64,000 bases of DNA from NCBI GenBank assembly GCA_963693305.1, contig OY855903.1, positions 52,289,150 through 52,353,149 on the forward strand, written 5' to 3'. Of the stretch, positions 50,401-63,585 are shown in pieces. The number at the start of each line of letters is the position of its first letter. The first letter of the stretch is position 1. The stretch is from Meandrina meandrites (lineage: Eukaryota > Cnidaria > Anthozoa > Scleractinia > Meandrinidae). The translations under genes were made by a program, and so were the position numbers. The notes below the pieces were generated by a model. The model was not told the DNA's origin, made no database searches, and saw nothing but the letters and a program-made list of their open reading frames with translations.

Positions 50401-52270
50401 CATGTGTTCCCACGGTACCAAAGAAGTCGATAAAAATTGTAAACCAAAAGAGAACTGTGCAAACAATGGCATGGTACTCTAGGGACAAAGCGCACTGTAG
50501 TGACAATTTCTTTACATTTTTGGTCTTCTTTGTGAAGCTAATTGCGCGAGAAAACGTCACGCCTCGATAAAGTCTAAACGAAAGTTATTAATTTAATTCA
50601 AGAGAATAAACTTCATTAGGAATACAGTTAGATTAAGTAATCGAAAATCGACCAACTTAAAAACAATTAGCAATTGCAAAACATTAGTAAAATAACTATT
50701 TAAATCGTTTTCATACTGTTTTAAATTCCGTCGCGATCTTGTGAAGTTAAGAGTTGTTTCCACGTAATGAACTGGGAATTTAATTTGGACAATTTATAAT
50801 CTGCTTAACTTCAAACTGTGCATGTGACCAAACTGTTGGAACTAACTCGTGAGTACGTCGACTGTATGTGTTCCAACTTCGGGAAACAGGCTCAGCTATG
50901 GTCGACCTGATATTTCGAGTTCGAAATCTGTTTAAATATACGGCATGGTTTCATTTAAATAGCATCTTGAATCTTTCGTACAAACATTTGTTCAGTGGTT
51001 TCGCTTCAACAGCTCCGCTTCTTGAATGGCTAGTCAGTGTACTGTTCTAATTTGAATTCTCTAGGCAAACTTCAACAGCTATCTTGTCTCTCTTCGAGCT
51101 AGCAAAGCTCAATAGTACCCTCCAAAAATCTTCTCAAATTCCCAATCAAAACTTCTTCAGACGAAGTAAACAAAATGCATTTAGATTTCAATCATGTCAA
51201 AGGCATTGAGTCAAAATTGTGATTTTATGCAAAACACCGTGGGAATTGTGCTGAGCTCAAACAGCCCTCTCGTTTCTTTCCTACAGGTTAAAACGTCAGT
51301 CTTCGAAGACAAACTGCATAGTTAAACAATCTCTTACCTTTTTGTCTTTCAATAGGCTCGCTTGCGTCGTTTTTTCGTGGAATTTTTGCCTCATGGAATT
51401 TTTATTCCCGAAGGTGGAGTGATGCACTGTGTTAGACGCTAGTTTCTAATGCATTTTTCATGAGCAGATTATTAGATTTATGACAGAGCACTTGCTGGGA
51501 AACAACTGGTTGCCTGCCACTCGGAGAGAAATTTGTCATTGCTGAGTTATGTCGCAGTCTGATTGAAATCTCGCCAATAAAAGGATGACTTCACTGCAAC
51601 ATGTAATGAGTGAAATTAGACTAAATATTGACTTTTTATGCGTGAAATTCCTAATGCAGGTGATTCATGCACCATTAATTGCAATGATTTAACCTTGTCT
51701 AGTATACAGTCTAGACAATTCAATGTACAGTGAAAATACGTTCAGAAAGTAAGGCATTATAGAAAAGATGAGAAAGTGTGGCAAATGCGTTTTTTTAATG
51801 GAATAATTATTGTGCGCACAATCACTTCGCAACTGCTAGCTCGGTTTCACTTGTGTACACCTGTAAATCTAATAAATTAACGCGTCTCCTAATTGGATTG
51901 CCAAGTTAAACACATTTCGTGGCTAAACCACCACCAATAAAAATTAAACTCTGGCCCAGGTTGGCTCCTTAAGTCGCATTTCGAAAAAATCTCCAAGTTT
52001 CTATCGTAAATATTTTCATCCTTTTACACGTGGAAGACATTTGAGGCGGCAACATGCAAGTTTAAAATGAATTAGCGAAACGTTTAATTTATTTTAGTGA
52101 ACTACAGATGCAACTGCCGCTCAACAGGACAATTATTAATATCAACAGGACAATTATTTCTTGCCTACTGCGTTTCCCGTGATGTCGGGCCGTGAATATT
52201 TAGCATTTCTGTCGCGATGTAGACATATCACATGTTATCAGACAAAGAAGATTTTTAGAACGGTATAAGA
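47428..52270. other. 5' flank of the fusion gene; no gene recognised
   Basis: It should contain the 5' UTR exon(s) and promoter, but no TATA box or first exon can be fixed. A good donor (AAG|GTGAGC) lies at about 47438 on the minus strand. Only short chance frames are open. Confidence 0.5.
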
Positions 52271-52314
52271 AGGAAGCAATGGATTTTTATCATAGAAGCT
52301 ACACGTACCAAGGT

Positions 52315-52338
52315 AATAATAATAATAATAATAATAAT
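52315..52338. repeat. (AAT)n microsatellite
   Basis: Eight aat units. They create a run of Asn in a chance frame. Confidence 0.9.
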
Positions 52339-52647
52339 TGTTTAACTGAATCAAAGTGTAAAAGTATGGCGACACTCGAAATCAAATTAAAACCCCCGCG
52401 GAGACTTCAAAAAATATTCAACACCGAAGGTGCCAGATTACAACGGCGACTTTGCCATTTTAAGCATTTGATTGGTCCGTTATATCGGGATACTCAACAC
52501 TATCTATGTCCCAGGAGGTGAATGCCTGTCTTATCCACATTTTAGTGTGTAGAATCGCTGTATTTTTTTTTACAAGTAAAATTAAGTGTACAGCGATACT
52601 ACACATACTACACTCAAAACGTCTTGTAAGAGAATTATAAGAGAATT

Positions 52648-52846
52648 GCTCGATTTATACTATAGGGACGAACTCGGATAGCTCGTCTCACAAGACGAAC
52701 TATCCAGTTAGTTCGTGTGGACGAATGATCCGTCTGTTTGGCCGTAGTTATACACAAACGAATAACTCGGACGAACTAAAAACTGCTTCCCTTATTAAAA
52801 TGCAAGTTCGTGCAGACGGATCACCCGCCTCTAGTACAAATCGAGC
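52648..52846. mobile_element. MITE-like element with gctcgattta ends
   Basis: gctcgatttatactat at the left faces ctagtacaaatcgagc at the right. Internal gacgaact/agttcgt motifs are repeated in both orientations. About 199 bp; target duplication unclear. Confidence 0.55.
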
Positions 52847-52849
52847 CAT

Positions 52850-54429
52850 AATATTCAAAAATGCAGACTTTCTGCTCTTTTTAAACCTATTGCACGGTCA
52901 ATAAGAGAAGAACTCGGCATAAATTTACTTTTGTACTCGTTTCGCGCTTCATTTGTCATGAAGCGGCAGTGAGTTGCCGAGAAAACTAAATAAACAGGTC
53001 GAAATAAATTTCAATCTGCTCTCAGTACTTGTGCTAGGCTCAGAAGAAAAAAACCCTACGTAGCTTGTGAATTCATAAGAATTCTGGCAGGGTCGTAAAC
53101 AGACTTTTGGCATAAACACGGCAAGATCTGCGATCCCCGAAGGCGCGAGCCGCCAGGGGGTCTGGGAGCATGCCTTCTAGAAAATATTGAAATTTAAAAC
53201 TTCTGAAAAACAATTTTCAGCATTTTCCAAACGTATTTTGGTTCTAATTTTTCGGTCAAAATCTAGATGAGACAACTGCCTGGTCTGCCTCTAGATGGCT
53301 ACGACTCTGTCTGTAAAACTGAATATATACGAGATGTAGGCTTCATTTTATCTTAGACATCGGCTCACGGTTCAAATTTTCTTATTTTTATACTAACAAG
53401 CACATTGAAGCAAATCATGGTAGACTAAAGGAGGTCAAAATTTTTCTAGCTCAAAAAGTCGACATTCAATTTACAGTTATTATGGCGGGGGTAAACGTGA
53501 ATTTGAGTGAAATTTTAAGAGGTTTAAAGAAGGGAGAGAAGAAAGAAAATATTTTTGAAACACCACCAGACAGTTGACCCCCATATCCCCCGGCCCCAGG
53601 CAAGAGCACCCCAGGTTGTCAGGGACTGTTTTGGTGTCCATGTGCTAATTTTTAACTTCAAATTCTAATTTTAAAATCACATCAAATCTTTAATATTTCT
53701 TATTTCTCCCAAATATCCCCAAAAATCACCAAAAAATTTACAAAACACCGCTAAACATGGCTTTTTGGGATGAGCTGAGGATTTTGGGAATGCTTGAGGT
53801 AGCGAGATATTGGCATTAAACCCAAGTTAAGCGGTGGAAAAACGGGCTTCAGGTGTATCCCCGCCTTAAAAGTACACTTTGAGTAAACGCACTTAAATGC
53901 ATTGACATCCTGCAATGCCAAATTTTCATTTCTACGTGCCCTTTTCCCCATATCTAACTTTCCAGAAGACAAGCCTCCAAAGTTATCGACATATTTTAGA
54001 TTTCTGTTGTCGGTGCTAACGGAAATACGTCAGCATCTGATTGTTTTTCGCTGGTCCGGGGCTTAAACTCCACCCATTCTTGAAGATTATATTAGTATGA
54101 TGATAAACTTGAACTGGCATACGATGGTCACGATGGGCGATCGTTAGAAAAGAAGGTTTGTAAATTAGTTGATCAGTTTTGTTAGCTATCGTCAAAATCA
54201 ACGAAGCCTCGAAATTATAACAATCTGGAAGGGACGAGAAGGAAACTTGGAAATTAATAACAAAATGATGTAACAGCAACCCTTTCCGTTTTAATCTTTT
54301 CAATTTTAACCTTTGCTCTTTTTTGTTCGTGCATCAATGTATTCATTTTAATTTTCGCCTGATTACGTCTTCATGAATCACCCCAATTTGACCTCAGATA
54401 CACGCAGTATATATTACATTCTCTAATTC

Positions 54430-54433
<4 letters not shown>
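52850..54433. other. Gene-free stretch
   Basis: No coding homology or RNA gene recognised. Confidence 0.5.

Positions 54434-54490
<57 letters not shown>
54434..54490. repeat. (AT)n microsatellite
   Basis: About 28 consecutive at units. Confidence 0.95.
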
Positions 54491-54493
<3 letters not shown>

Positions 54494-57400
54494 CTCGGTT
54501 TCGTTCTTGTTTCGTAAAGACTAGAGAGGAGTCAAGTATATGTTGGTACTCTGGAAAGTTACGTTTCTAGATATCATTCAGCGAGATAAATTTGTCTATT
54601 GTTCTTGCGAAATAATTCAAATTTTCGTGTGGTTTACGGCGGTACGATAGTCAAAATACACTGTAAATAGGTAGTCAGTCATATCATATCACTTAGTTTA
54701 TCGTACGGATAAATGGCTTATAAAACGTACCAGTATACAGTGTAAATGGAGATAATTTTTGGTATTCTTGGTATTTACATCTGTAACAAAGCTTTTTTTC
54801 CGACTGTTAACAAAAATATGGAGCATTTTTCGTAGTTCCATACTAAAAGTAAAGTTAATAAATTTATTTTTTTATTTTTTTTTTTATTTCCTTTTTGCGC
54901 TCCAGCGCGGCTGTTTTCGATCTGTTTTATAAACAATCAGCGATATGTACAACTCTTTAAAATTGTTCATGGTCAGCCTCAGCGGAGTTCGACAGAACTA
55001 ACTGAACATTTTCCCCTTGGTAATAACGTAGTCCCTTAGTAATAAAATAAACAAATCGTTTTATTTAGTGTCATAGTATTTAGCACTGTTGTACTTATTG
55101 TGGACACTGTAAATAAGCAAACAAATATTACAAATAGAACAGAAATTTGTCAAAAATCCAAACTGTGAAGTTTAAAAGTTTAACGGCCCTCCCTACTTTA
55201 GGAATTAGCAGTCCTTTTTCTGACGCTCCTTTTGGAGGGTCGCTCCTATCTGAGGAGGGGGTTGCTACTGTCTTTGTCTTAAATCTAGAGATAAATTGAA
55301 TGGACAAAATTTGTTTAAAAGATTTTTTACTACATCGGAACAGAGTAATATACTGCTTTTAGAGCAAGGGTGCTTGACCGGCCGTCGCGCCCAATCAAAA
55401 ACCAACCACATCTCAAAACAGTTTGGCGCGTACTATACAGCTTGTTCAGCATCAGTTTATTTTCATTATTTCGCTACTTTCCAAATTTTGCATTTTTATC
55501 GCTACTTCTGGGCGAAGGTTCGCTCCTTTCAGAGATGGAGTAGAGATCCTTCGCTGGGAGGGGGGGGGGGGGGGGGGGGGGGAGAGGTCGTTACCAGGGG
55601 TTACATTTTTGGATTCTAATGGTATACACATGAAAAGCTCTAAAACGTCATATTGACTAGAGACAAAGTAAAACCTATGTTTTTGCTTCCTTTGTCGCGT
55701 ATGATATATATGCCAGGCCGCATACGACGGGAAATAATTCCAAAATAGAACCAAACACTGCTGAAGTTCCCGTGTGAACAAATTGAAGCTTCTGCTTTGA
55801 CCAGCGTAAATAAAAAAAACCAACAAGTTACCGGTAAAAGGTCGTAAAAAGTCATTGTAATTTCCACCTATAATAATTCACCAAAAAAGATCTATTGTCT
55901 CTATTCGAGTAGGCACTTCAAAAAAAATATATGCAAAAAAAATATTATATTTGCAAACAAGCACCGAACGTATTTTACTATATAAAGCCATCCTCAGGGT
56001 GAATTGTTAATTTTTAGCCCTTTGAGAACTTTTACATATAAAATATACTGAGCACGATTCTCATTTGTAAACGAGAAGTCGATTGTTTTTTTCTTTTTTT
56101 GCATATTGATTAATACATGATGGGGTGGAAGGAAGTTCGCACCATGCGGCGTTTGAACATTCATCGGGGCTGATTCTGTTGGCATGGAACTGTAGAAAAG
56201 TTTTCCGGAGAAAGGGCTAGTTTTCTGCTCCACTTTAACGAAACGAAAGTGAACCGTGCGGATTTTGCCAGGATTAGTCGCGAAGGAACTGACTTCCATA
56301 TTTTTAACAGGTGTACTTGTAAATTGCACAAGCGAACTTAACGAAATTCATATTGCATGTTGCAAATAACGTACGAATTAACGACATTAATGGTTCTAAT
56401 CTTCTTCATATGAAGCAGATGATATCTGTCAGCTGAAACATCATCTCTGCTAAACTAGTTTGGTGAAGAAAATTCTAATTTTACATTTCGTGAATCACGT
56501 ATTGCAATCGATCAGCGTTATAACTACAAACCCTGTTATTGTTTTGTTGACGTCGGTTTCAGTCACCACAATGCCAAATAATACAAGGAAACACAGACTT
56601 ACTTTGGCTTTTATAAATATTTAGTGGGCTTCAAATCATACTTTACCTCTAGATCAGCACATCTAGAATTCTGCTCACCGGTTAAGCCGAACGCAAATGA
56701 TATGGTACTATAAGAAGTATGACAATTTTAAGAGCAGGAACAAAAATATTGACAACGTAAATAAAGAATAATTTATCAGAAAGTTATGCCAGGACAAAAA
56801 TAAATAGTGCGGCGATTGTAAGAGAGGATATGTGAATTTATCAGTCAGATAGACAGTGAAGAAAGAACAGGCAGTTGAAAATAGTTGAAGTCACTGCCAG
56901 TCCCATTATTTAGAAACCCAGCAATCAGCTCGTGTAGTAGGATTACTTTGTGCCAACAGAATTCCATAAACTTATATCAATTTACGACCACAAATCGACG
57001 TTCGCTCTGAACCCTCTGTAGCTCTTTGCCGGAATACTGAAATGAAATCTGCTTCTGTTGGCAGAAGCATACATTGGTAGATACGGTAATCTAATTTTAG
57101 AACCAGAGAAAAAGAACACTTCCATGTACAAAGTTATAGATTATGACTTTAGCAGAGAAAGTAAGCCAAATGTCCTTCAAAGTGATAGCAGATTATGGAA
57201 AACAGACACGAGGCCTGCCTGAGATACGTCGTAATGTTACGTACTTTTTGCCTCATAAAACCGGCTGATATTTGAAGACTATTCGAAAGTTAAACTCGTA
57301 TTTGTTTAAAAGGATTAAAGAGGGAGCTTTGCTCGTTAATTGAGCGAACATGTCCACTTATCCACGTTTGTATCTTCACTGAATCGAATATTGCTGGTAT

Positions 57401-59618
57401 ATTAAACGGAAGCCATTTTTGTTTTGGTGTTAACTTTCAGCCACTTAGCAATATTCATGCCCAAATCTTTGAATGTTCTTTCTGAAAAAATCCTTTCCAC
57501 CTACCTGTAGGAATCTTCGATCCGAAATTCAACTGCAAAAGTACATGCCCCTGAGCAAATCCACGCCGAATTCGACGACTGCACGACTTGTAATAAAATC
57601 AATCTACAGGCGTCTGTTATCGATGAATATAAATGAGTGCATCAAGTCGTTATAAATAAACAACTTAACACTGGGACTGGATATGAATTATTTATAATAT
57701 TCACGGCGTTTACGATACCCCCGGTAGAGCTGTAACAATAACAAATGCTATTTATTTAATATTCCCAACAACGACAATGAAAACCTAATTTGCAGCAACC
57801 CGTTGGCCCTTTTGGGCTTTTGCTCTCCACTCCCAACTTCTACTGATACAAAGACTTAGCCTGCGTGGCAACAGGGACGGACAGAGCCTATTTTCAACTC
57901 AGCGGGGGTGGGGGCTTGAAATCGAGCTCCGGCGCGGCGGCGCGAGTTTGTCAGGTGCTTTTAAGCTCCCTTTTGTGGTGGAGGGGGGAGGGGTCAGAAA
58001 TCTAGAGGCGCGGAAAATGGTATTTGTAACATTCTCTATGGATAATTGACAGGTATTTTGAGTGCTTTCAGCAATATTTTAGAGGTTTTATCAACTTGAT
58101 ATATATTTTTCAGCCTTCCATGATATATCCCGTCCTTTGTACACTGACCGGCGTTTTTACGCAAGCTTCCCGTGCGTGGAAAGGAAGCGCATGCTAGGAA
58201 AATGTTAAAATTAGGTAAACACGAAATTAAGTTTCCGACAGGTTTTGACCAAGGTTGTAACTTTGTCAAATTTCGTCACTAAATAAAGCAAGTACGATTC
58301 AAAAACTAGTTTTACCTGTTGAATACCTTTAGTTTTACCATCCCATAGAAAATACAGCCAATCAGAATACAGGAAAGCCGTTGTATATTCGACGCTATTA
58401 AACCTAACCTTCCCATCGTGGGCTGCGATCTTATTCCAGACGAAGTTAAGTAAGCATATTTTCTATGGCATGGTATAAAATAGTTATTTCTCCTTTTCTC
58501 GAGGTATACCACGCAATATCCCACTTGTCACTTGCATTTTCTTTAGGATCGTGTGTATACCGAGAAAAAGCGATGCATAACTAGGATATATCATATATTA
58601 TCATTTCCATATTATAATTATTAGTCGGTAGTTCAGTTTAGTGACGGCACTCTTATGGTTCCTCTTATATCTTAACACAATAGTTAATGAAAAACGGCCA
58701 TCGTGAATTTCCCACAATTTTTCTAGTGACTGTCACTGAGCGTTACAAAAGCATTGGCAATTGATACCGGGCAAATTTCTTGCCGCGTGAGTGTCTAGGA
58801 TGAGTAAATGAGTTAACATGCTTTGTGCATTTGAGGACGAAGCCAGGTATTCACTCGTCTAGCGGTAGAAAACGAACGCTCCCCAGGTGGCAGGAATAAC
58901 GTGCACTAGTTTACACAATGTTCGTGTACACTCAACCTCATCTCGGTGGATAATCTGTGGTGAGCCAGACTTTTTTCGTTTCCTTTTTCTTCTCCTTTCC
59001 TTCGTCATACGTTCCTCATACTAAGACGAAATAAAATGTCATCCTCATAAAAAGTGGGGAGGGGGGGGGGGGGGGGGGGTTAAAGCTCCTCCCGCGTCCA
59101 AGCGGGTGAAGCGAACGAAGGAAACTGCGTGCGAACGAGCGCGCCTGTGGAGCTACAAAAAAAATGGGGAGAAGATACTCCTCATTTTTTCGCTCGCATG
59201 TTTGTTCGTTCGCTTTAGTTCGCGCCCTTGGAAAGAAAACGGCTGCTATGCTGAGCTACTCAAGGTTATTTCAGTTTATGAGCCTTTGTAAGCCCTCTTG
59301 GACAGTCCTACCAGTTCTTGTTTCATTTTTGTTAGATATTGGTATCCCTCTATCTTGCAAATAACGTTTAAGCACTAGAGCCTGATAGCCTTTACAATTT
59401 TTCTGGTTTTTAGACAACCAGGCTTAATTTTCTTTTTGCCTTCACTGTATTACCACCGTCGCATTCATGTTCAGGGGACCCTCCGCCCCGGACTGTCAGG
59501 AATGCAAATAATACCTATTGCATGCAAGATTTCGCGCAAAAGATTCTTGCAAGTTGCACAAGGTTACAAAACGGATGAGAAGTGTGCAAAATCGAAAAGG
59601 AATGTTAAAGCTTGTATT
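54491..59618. other. Gene-free stretch with G runs
   Basis: No coding homology recognised. It contains a run of about 24 G at 55560-55583 and one of about 19 G near 59051-59080. Confidence 0.5.
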
Positions 59619-59718
59619 GTCTCCTTTGCAGCCGTTGTTTGGGCTCGTTTCACAACGCTCCTTAGTGAAGAGAAGCGTTGCGTGACGAGCCAAATAGCGG
59701 CTGCAAAGTTAAGGAGAC
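59619..59718. mobile_element. Hairpin MITE (GTCTCCTTTGCAGCCG family)
   Basis: gtctcctttgcagccgttgt faces gcggctgcaaagttaaggagac, with gggctcg/cgagcc pairing inside. It is a 100-bp palindrome related to the fragment at 11875-11933. Confidence 0.7.
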
Positions 59719-60283
59719 TACAGTTTGTACGACCGAAAAGAAGATTGTTGAACACGTATGACAGGAGCTAATTACCTGGGCCGCGCATGTCTCCTACTAC
59801 GTCTATATCACAACGGTTTCAGACTGGGTTATTTTTAGACTAGACTGGTGGTCACGTTTCACGTCACAGTGGCGCTAACTTCCAATTAGCTGGCGGAATA
59901 GGAGTTGGCGAGAAACGGGAGTTTGACAATACTGGCGTGCGGCATGTGGCAATGCTAACTTTCCATTCATCGTTTCTTCTTTAATGAAAGGAGAATAAGT
60001 AAAAAACTGCACTTAAACCTAAAATTCTGCGAGGCGTCTTTGCAGACAATTCGATTAACCCGTCACCTAGTTACTGTACCATTGCGGACCGTACCATGAC
60101 CACTGGGCGCGGAATCATTAATCACCATCCTTTATTGCTTTGCTGTTATTCAATAAAACATTAACAATGTTTTAAATCATATTCTCTGGCAGTTACATTA
60201 TTTAAACTCTTGAGTCTCTTAAGTAATCTTTATGCTTGTGTTTACGGGAAATATGCATATAGTTTCGACAGCTTGTTCATGGG

Positions 60284-60358
60284 TCAGTCGTTCAGCTTCA
60301 TTTCGTCACAATCCAAGCTTCTGGCTGCCTCACACAGGCTCCTGGCTGTTATTTCAAA
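60284..60358 (-). CDS. Second exon of a small secreted peptide, copy A, stop-shortened
   Basis: After acceptor TTTCTCTTTAG the frame encodes 24 residues beginning FEITARSLCEAARSLDCDE and stops at TGA, exactly where copy C (63469-63585) has a Cys codon TGC. In phase it can follow the signal-peptide exon at 62582-62698. It may be a truncated but expressed exon or a pseudo-exon. Function unknown. Confidence 0.45.
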   Translation of the reverse strand, partial: FEITARSLCEAARSLDCDEMKLND

Positions 60359-60699
60359 CTAAAGAGAAATTAAAGAGAAATGTTAGTGGGCCGTGTGAGA
60401 TGTAAGTTGCTTGGGCGATCAGATAAAACACCAATAAAGAAAGCGATAAACGCGAGTTAAGAAAAGACTTCTTTAATAGTTTGGTTTGGGAAACCTTTTG
60501 AGTATTAGGTGTTTATAAACACAAAACCTGACCACCAATACTTGTTTGACGTTCGAACTTTTTGCCAAGCAAAATAAAATTGTTAACGAAACGCCGGCTG
60601 CCATTAGGAAGATGCACTCGTTCTTTTTCATTCTTGTTTGTTGAATTTATGACCAACAACACCCTTGACATCACACTTAGTTTCTGTATAAGCTAGAGA

Positions 60700-60860
60700 G
60701 ACAGTTTCACTTCAACCGTTCTTTTATCCCAGAGATGCAAATTTTTTTCGTCAACTCTCTTCTCCCAGGCTGAAATCATCCGGTATCTTAAAATAATGCC
60801 GTGAACAGTAACGAGCTGGGCAGCGATGAATAAAAACGCTTGAAAATTTATTTTTGAATA
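60700..60860 (-). pseudogene. Decayed signal-peptide exon, copy A
   Basis: It aligns along its length with the exon at 62582-62698 (shared caagcgtttttattcat and gggagaagagagtt), but the ATG is replaced by ATA and the donor GGTTTGT by AAATTTG. The frame is still open, so loss looks recent. Confidence 0.55.
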
Positions 60861-60899
60861 GCTTTGAATCACGTTTTAATTAACGCTGCCTAACAAAGG

Positions 60900-62500
60900 G
60901 CAGTTAGGTAAGCTTATGAAGGTGTGGTCTATCCTATCTCGTTATTTATAACATTATCTGGGGGTAACTTATTTATTTTTTAGGTGCCATGTTAAACAAT
61001 TTACTACGAGCAACTGAATTTACTTTTGATGGATCAAAAAAGACCTTTAGCCGCTCAATTATACGATTTGATACGTGTTACTTTAAGAAAGACTAAATGT
61101 GTGGATGTGTGTGCGTGTGGGGGGGGGGGGGGGGGAGGTGGGGGGAAGGGGATTGAATATTGAGACTTATCGTAAGAGTACAGTGAAATCTGTTTTGTCT
61201 TTGCTATGAAATTTATACGCAACAAAAATCAGCTTCTTTTACTCGCTGAAATTCTATTTGCACGAAGTGGCATGTTGGGTCGTGGAGGGTATACTACAAG
61301 GACACGAATCTCGAACGAATCACTAGCTCTGACTTGTCAAGTTCACACGAGAATTACATGCGTTTTTTGGGACATTGTACCTTATGTTTTTGCCTTCTTT
61401 TAATTGTTAACGAAGGCGTGTTTCACCAATAGGTACCACAACGGGAGAATTGCGTCCCAGTCCATCTTTTTCTCTTAACCCATAAAATGAAATGGTGCAG
61501 GTCGCAGAAAAAAACACTTCAGACATGTGATTGATAGATCACACGAAGAAACGCCCACCTTGTCATTTGTGCAATGCCATGTTAAAAGCTAAACTCATTT
61601 TCGTTGGGCTTTTAAACGATTTTTTTTTTACCTTTTCCTTGAAATAAAAGATAGTGACCTTTTTTAATTTACCGAACCTCTCGGCAATACAGTCTCACTG
61701 TTGTGTGTTGTGTTTTGAGATCCAGATAGAATGATATTGTTAAATTGAAACTGAGTTGTGGCGTTAATCTCTACTCGCAAAAACCACTGTGTTTATAACA
61801 AATCTGTTGTATTTTAGCGTAGATTGAATTCCTGGGAAGGAAGCCTTTTAGAATCTTTTGCGGAGCTGTTACTTAAGTAGTTTGGGGAAGTTTCGAGAAT
61901 GAGATAGTTTACTTGTTAGCGCAACCTTCGTAACCAATACTTGCAATTGTTTGCCGCTCTTTGCCAAGCAAAACTAAAATTCCAGTCATTATATAATAAT
62001 ATTTTTGTACCAGATATATGACAATTTTTGTAAATAAGAAATATAATGGACGGATAAAAAAATCCCGATGGTCTTAAAGATCTGTTTCATTGATCAAATA
62101 GGCGTTGCCTCTTATTGACTCAGGTATTTATTTGATTACTTTAAATGATTGAAAATCTTGATTGAAAACTATCTAGACATTGAATCAAAAGCGTCAGGTT
62201 ATTGTATTTCATTTCAGTTCAGTTCAGTAAATCGGATGTCGAAGTAAGAATGAAGTTATATTTTGCCGTCACTGTTAAATACGCTAACCAGTTTGAGAAT
62301 TTGTTAGGGAAGCTAACCTAATCACGACATTTAAAGGTACCTCTCTTAGATCGAATAGCTTTACATTAAAGCTTGAATTTGGTATTATGCGGTTTGTGGT
62401 GGTCGTCTTGTGAGTCTGGATGACCAGTTCCAAGAGGAAACAAGATCTTCTCATTGTATTTAACCAACTGGCGCAACTGCTGGGCTGATAATCAGCGACA
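60900..62500. other. Spacer of the tandem duplication; no gene recognised
   Basis: Parts match other units of the tandem array, for example ccaatactt...tttgccaagcaaaa at 60534 and 61936, and gactta/acacttgtcgtaaga at 61165 and 63885. There is a run of about 17 G at 61119. Confidence 0.5.
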
Positions 62501-62581
62501 CCCTTGACTTCACTCTTAGTTTATGTGTAAGGTAGAGAGACAGTCACATTTAAACCTTTCTTTTATCCCAGAGATACAAAC

Positions 62582-62698
62582 CTTTCTCGCCAACTCTCTT
62601 CTCCCGGGCTGGAACACTCCTAACGCTCCGTCGGTATCTTCAACGAAAGTGGTGAACAGCAACAAGGCAACAATGAATAAAAACGCTTGGATCTTCAT
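62582..62698 (-). CDS. Signal-peptide exon of a small secreted peptide, copy B
   Basis: ATG at 62698. The 39 codons start with MKIQAFLFIVALLLFTTFVE, a typical signal peptide, and end in a basic GRRELARK segment that could be a processing site, at donor AAG|GTTTGT (phase 0). If unspliced, the frame runs to a TAA at 62516. The only downstream partner exon found is 60284-60358. No known family recognised. Confidence 0.5.
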
Positions 62699-63468
62699 TT
62701 TAGAATCAGTTTTCAGAGTTTTCCTCGAGTACTGGCAGTCTTATGATGCTGTGGTCTATCCAACCTCGTTATTTATAACTGAAGACAGCCCTCGGTAATT
62801 GTTTTCTGAGTTTCTAGACTTCATATTTACCACTTTACCATGAGTGATCCCTTTTGAGGGAGCGAAGAAGGCCATTAGCCACTTACATCGACATTTTGAT
62901 GCGTTTTTCTCTTAAAGAAACACTAAATGGGGGTTTTAAATGTTGACTCCTGTTTTCAAGGGGCAATATCACGAGAAGTCTTCTAGTTTTTGTGTAAACC
63001 ATGCTTGAATTATAAAAGTGCACTCACTGATCAACAAAATAGCCTTTAAACGACAAAAAAGGCATAAATTCACTCTCTAAGATAAGAACAACCATAATCA
63101 ATGTTTTTTTATAGTGATTTCCTCCCAATAATATTGTCAAAGAAAGAAGTGGTCTAAGGCTTGAAAACGTCGGGCCGGCGTTTTCAAGCTTCGTCCGTAG
63201 CCACACCAGTTTTAAACATCTTTTGTGACCAGGAAAGTGCGTTTTAGCAACGTTAGGCAACTCTTAGTGGATTTCCAATAAATACAAACACCTTCATTGG
63301 GTTTTGAAGTAGCACTAAATCTTGGTGACACTGCCCCTTTAAGACCCTTTTACATATTTTACTACTTTTCTGACATTCCATCAAATATACAAAATGTTTT
63401 GTAGTATTTTCTCTGTAAGATAATTATTTAAGCGCTTGATTCTTTTTATCAAACTGTACTTTTCCTGT

Positions 63469-63585
63469 TCATGGGAAAAAGGCACCAAGTTTTGACAGTT
63501 TGTTCATAGGGCAGTCGTTCAGCTTCATTTCGTCACAATCCAAGCTTCTGGCTGCCTCGCACAGACTCCTGGCTATTTCTTCAAA
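63469..63585 (-). CDS. Second exon of a small secreted peptide, copy C (first exon outside the window)
   Basis: After acceptor TTCTCTTTAG, phase 0, it encodes 38 residues beginning FEEIARSLCEAARSLDCDE and continuing past NDCPMN to a TGA at 63471-63469. It has three cysteines. Its signal exon should lie beyond 64000. It is about 90 percent identical at DNA level to copy A by eye. Confidence 0.5.
   Translation of the reverse strand, partial: FEEIARSLCEAARSLDCDEMKLNDCPMNKLSKLGAFFP

Noticed and set aside
52279..52521. 80-residue plus frame with an Asn run
   Set aside because: The Asn run is an (AAT)n microsatellite and the rest has no recognisable homology.
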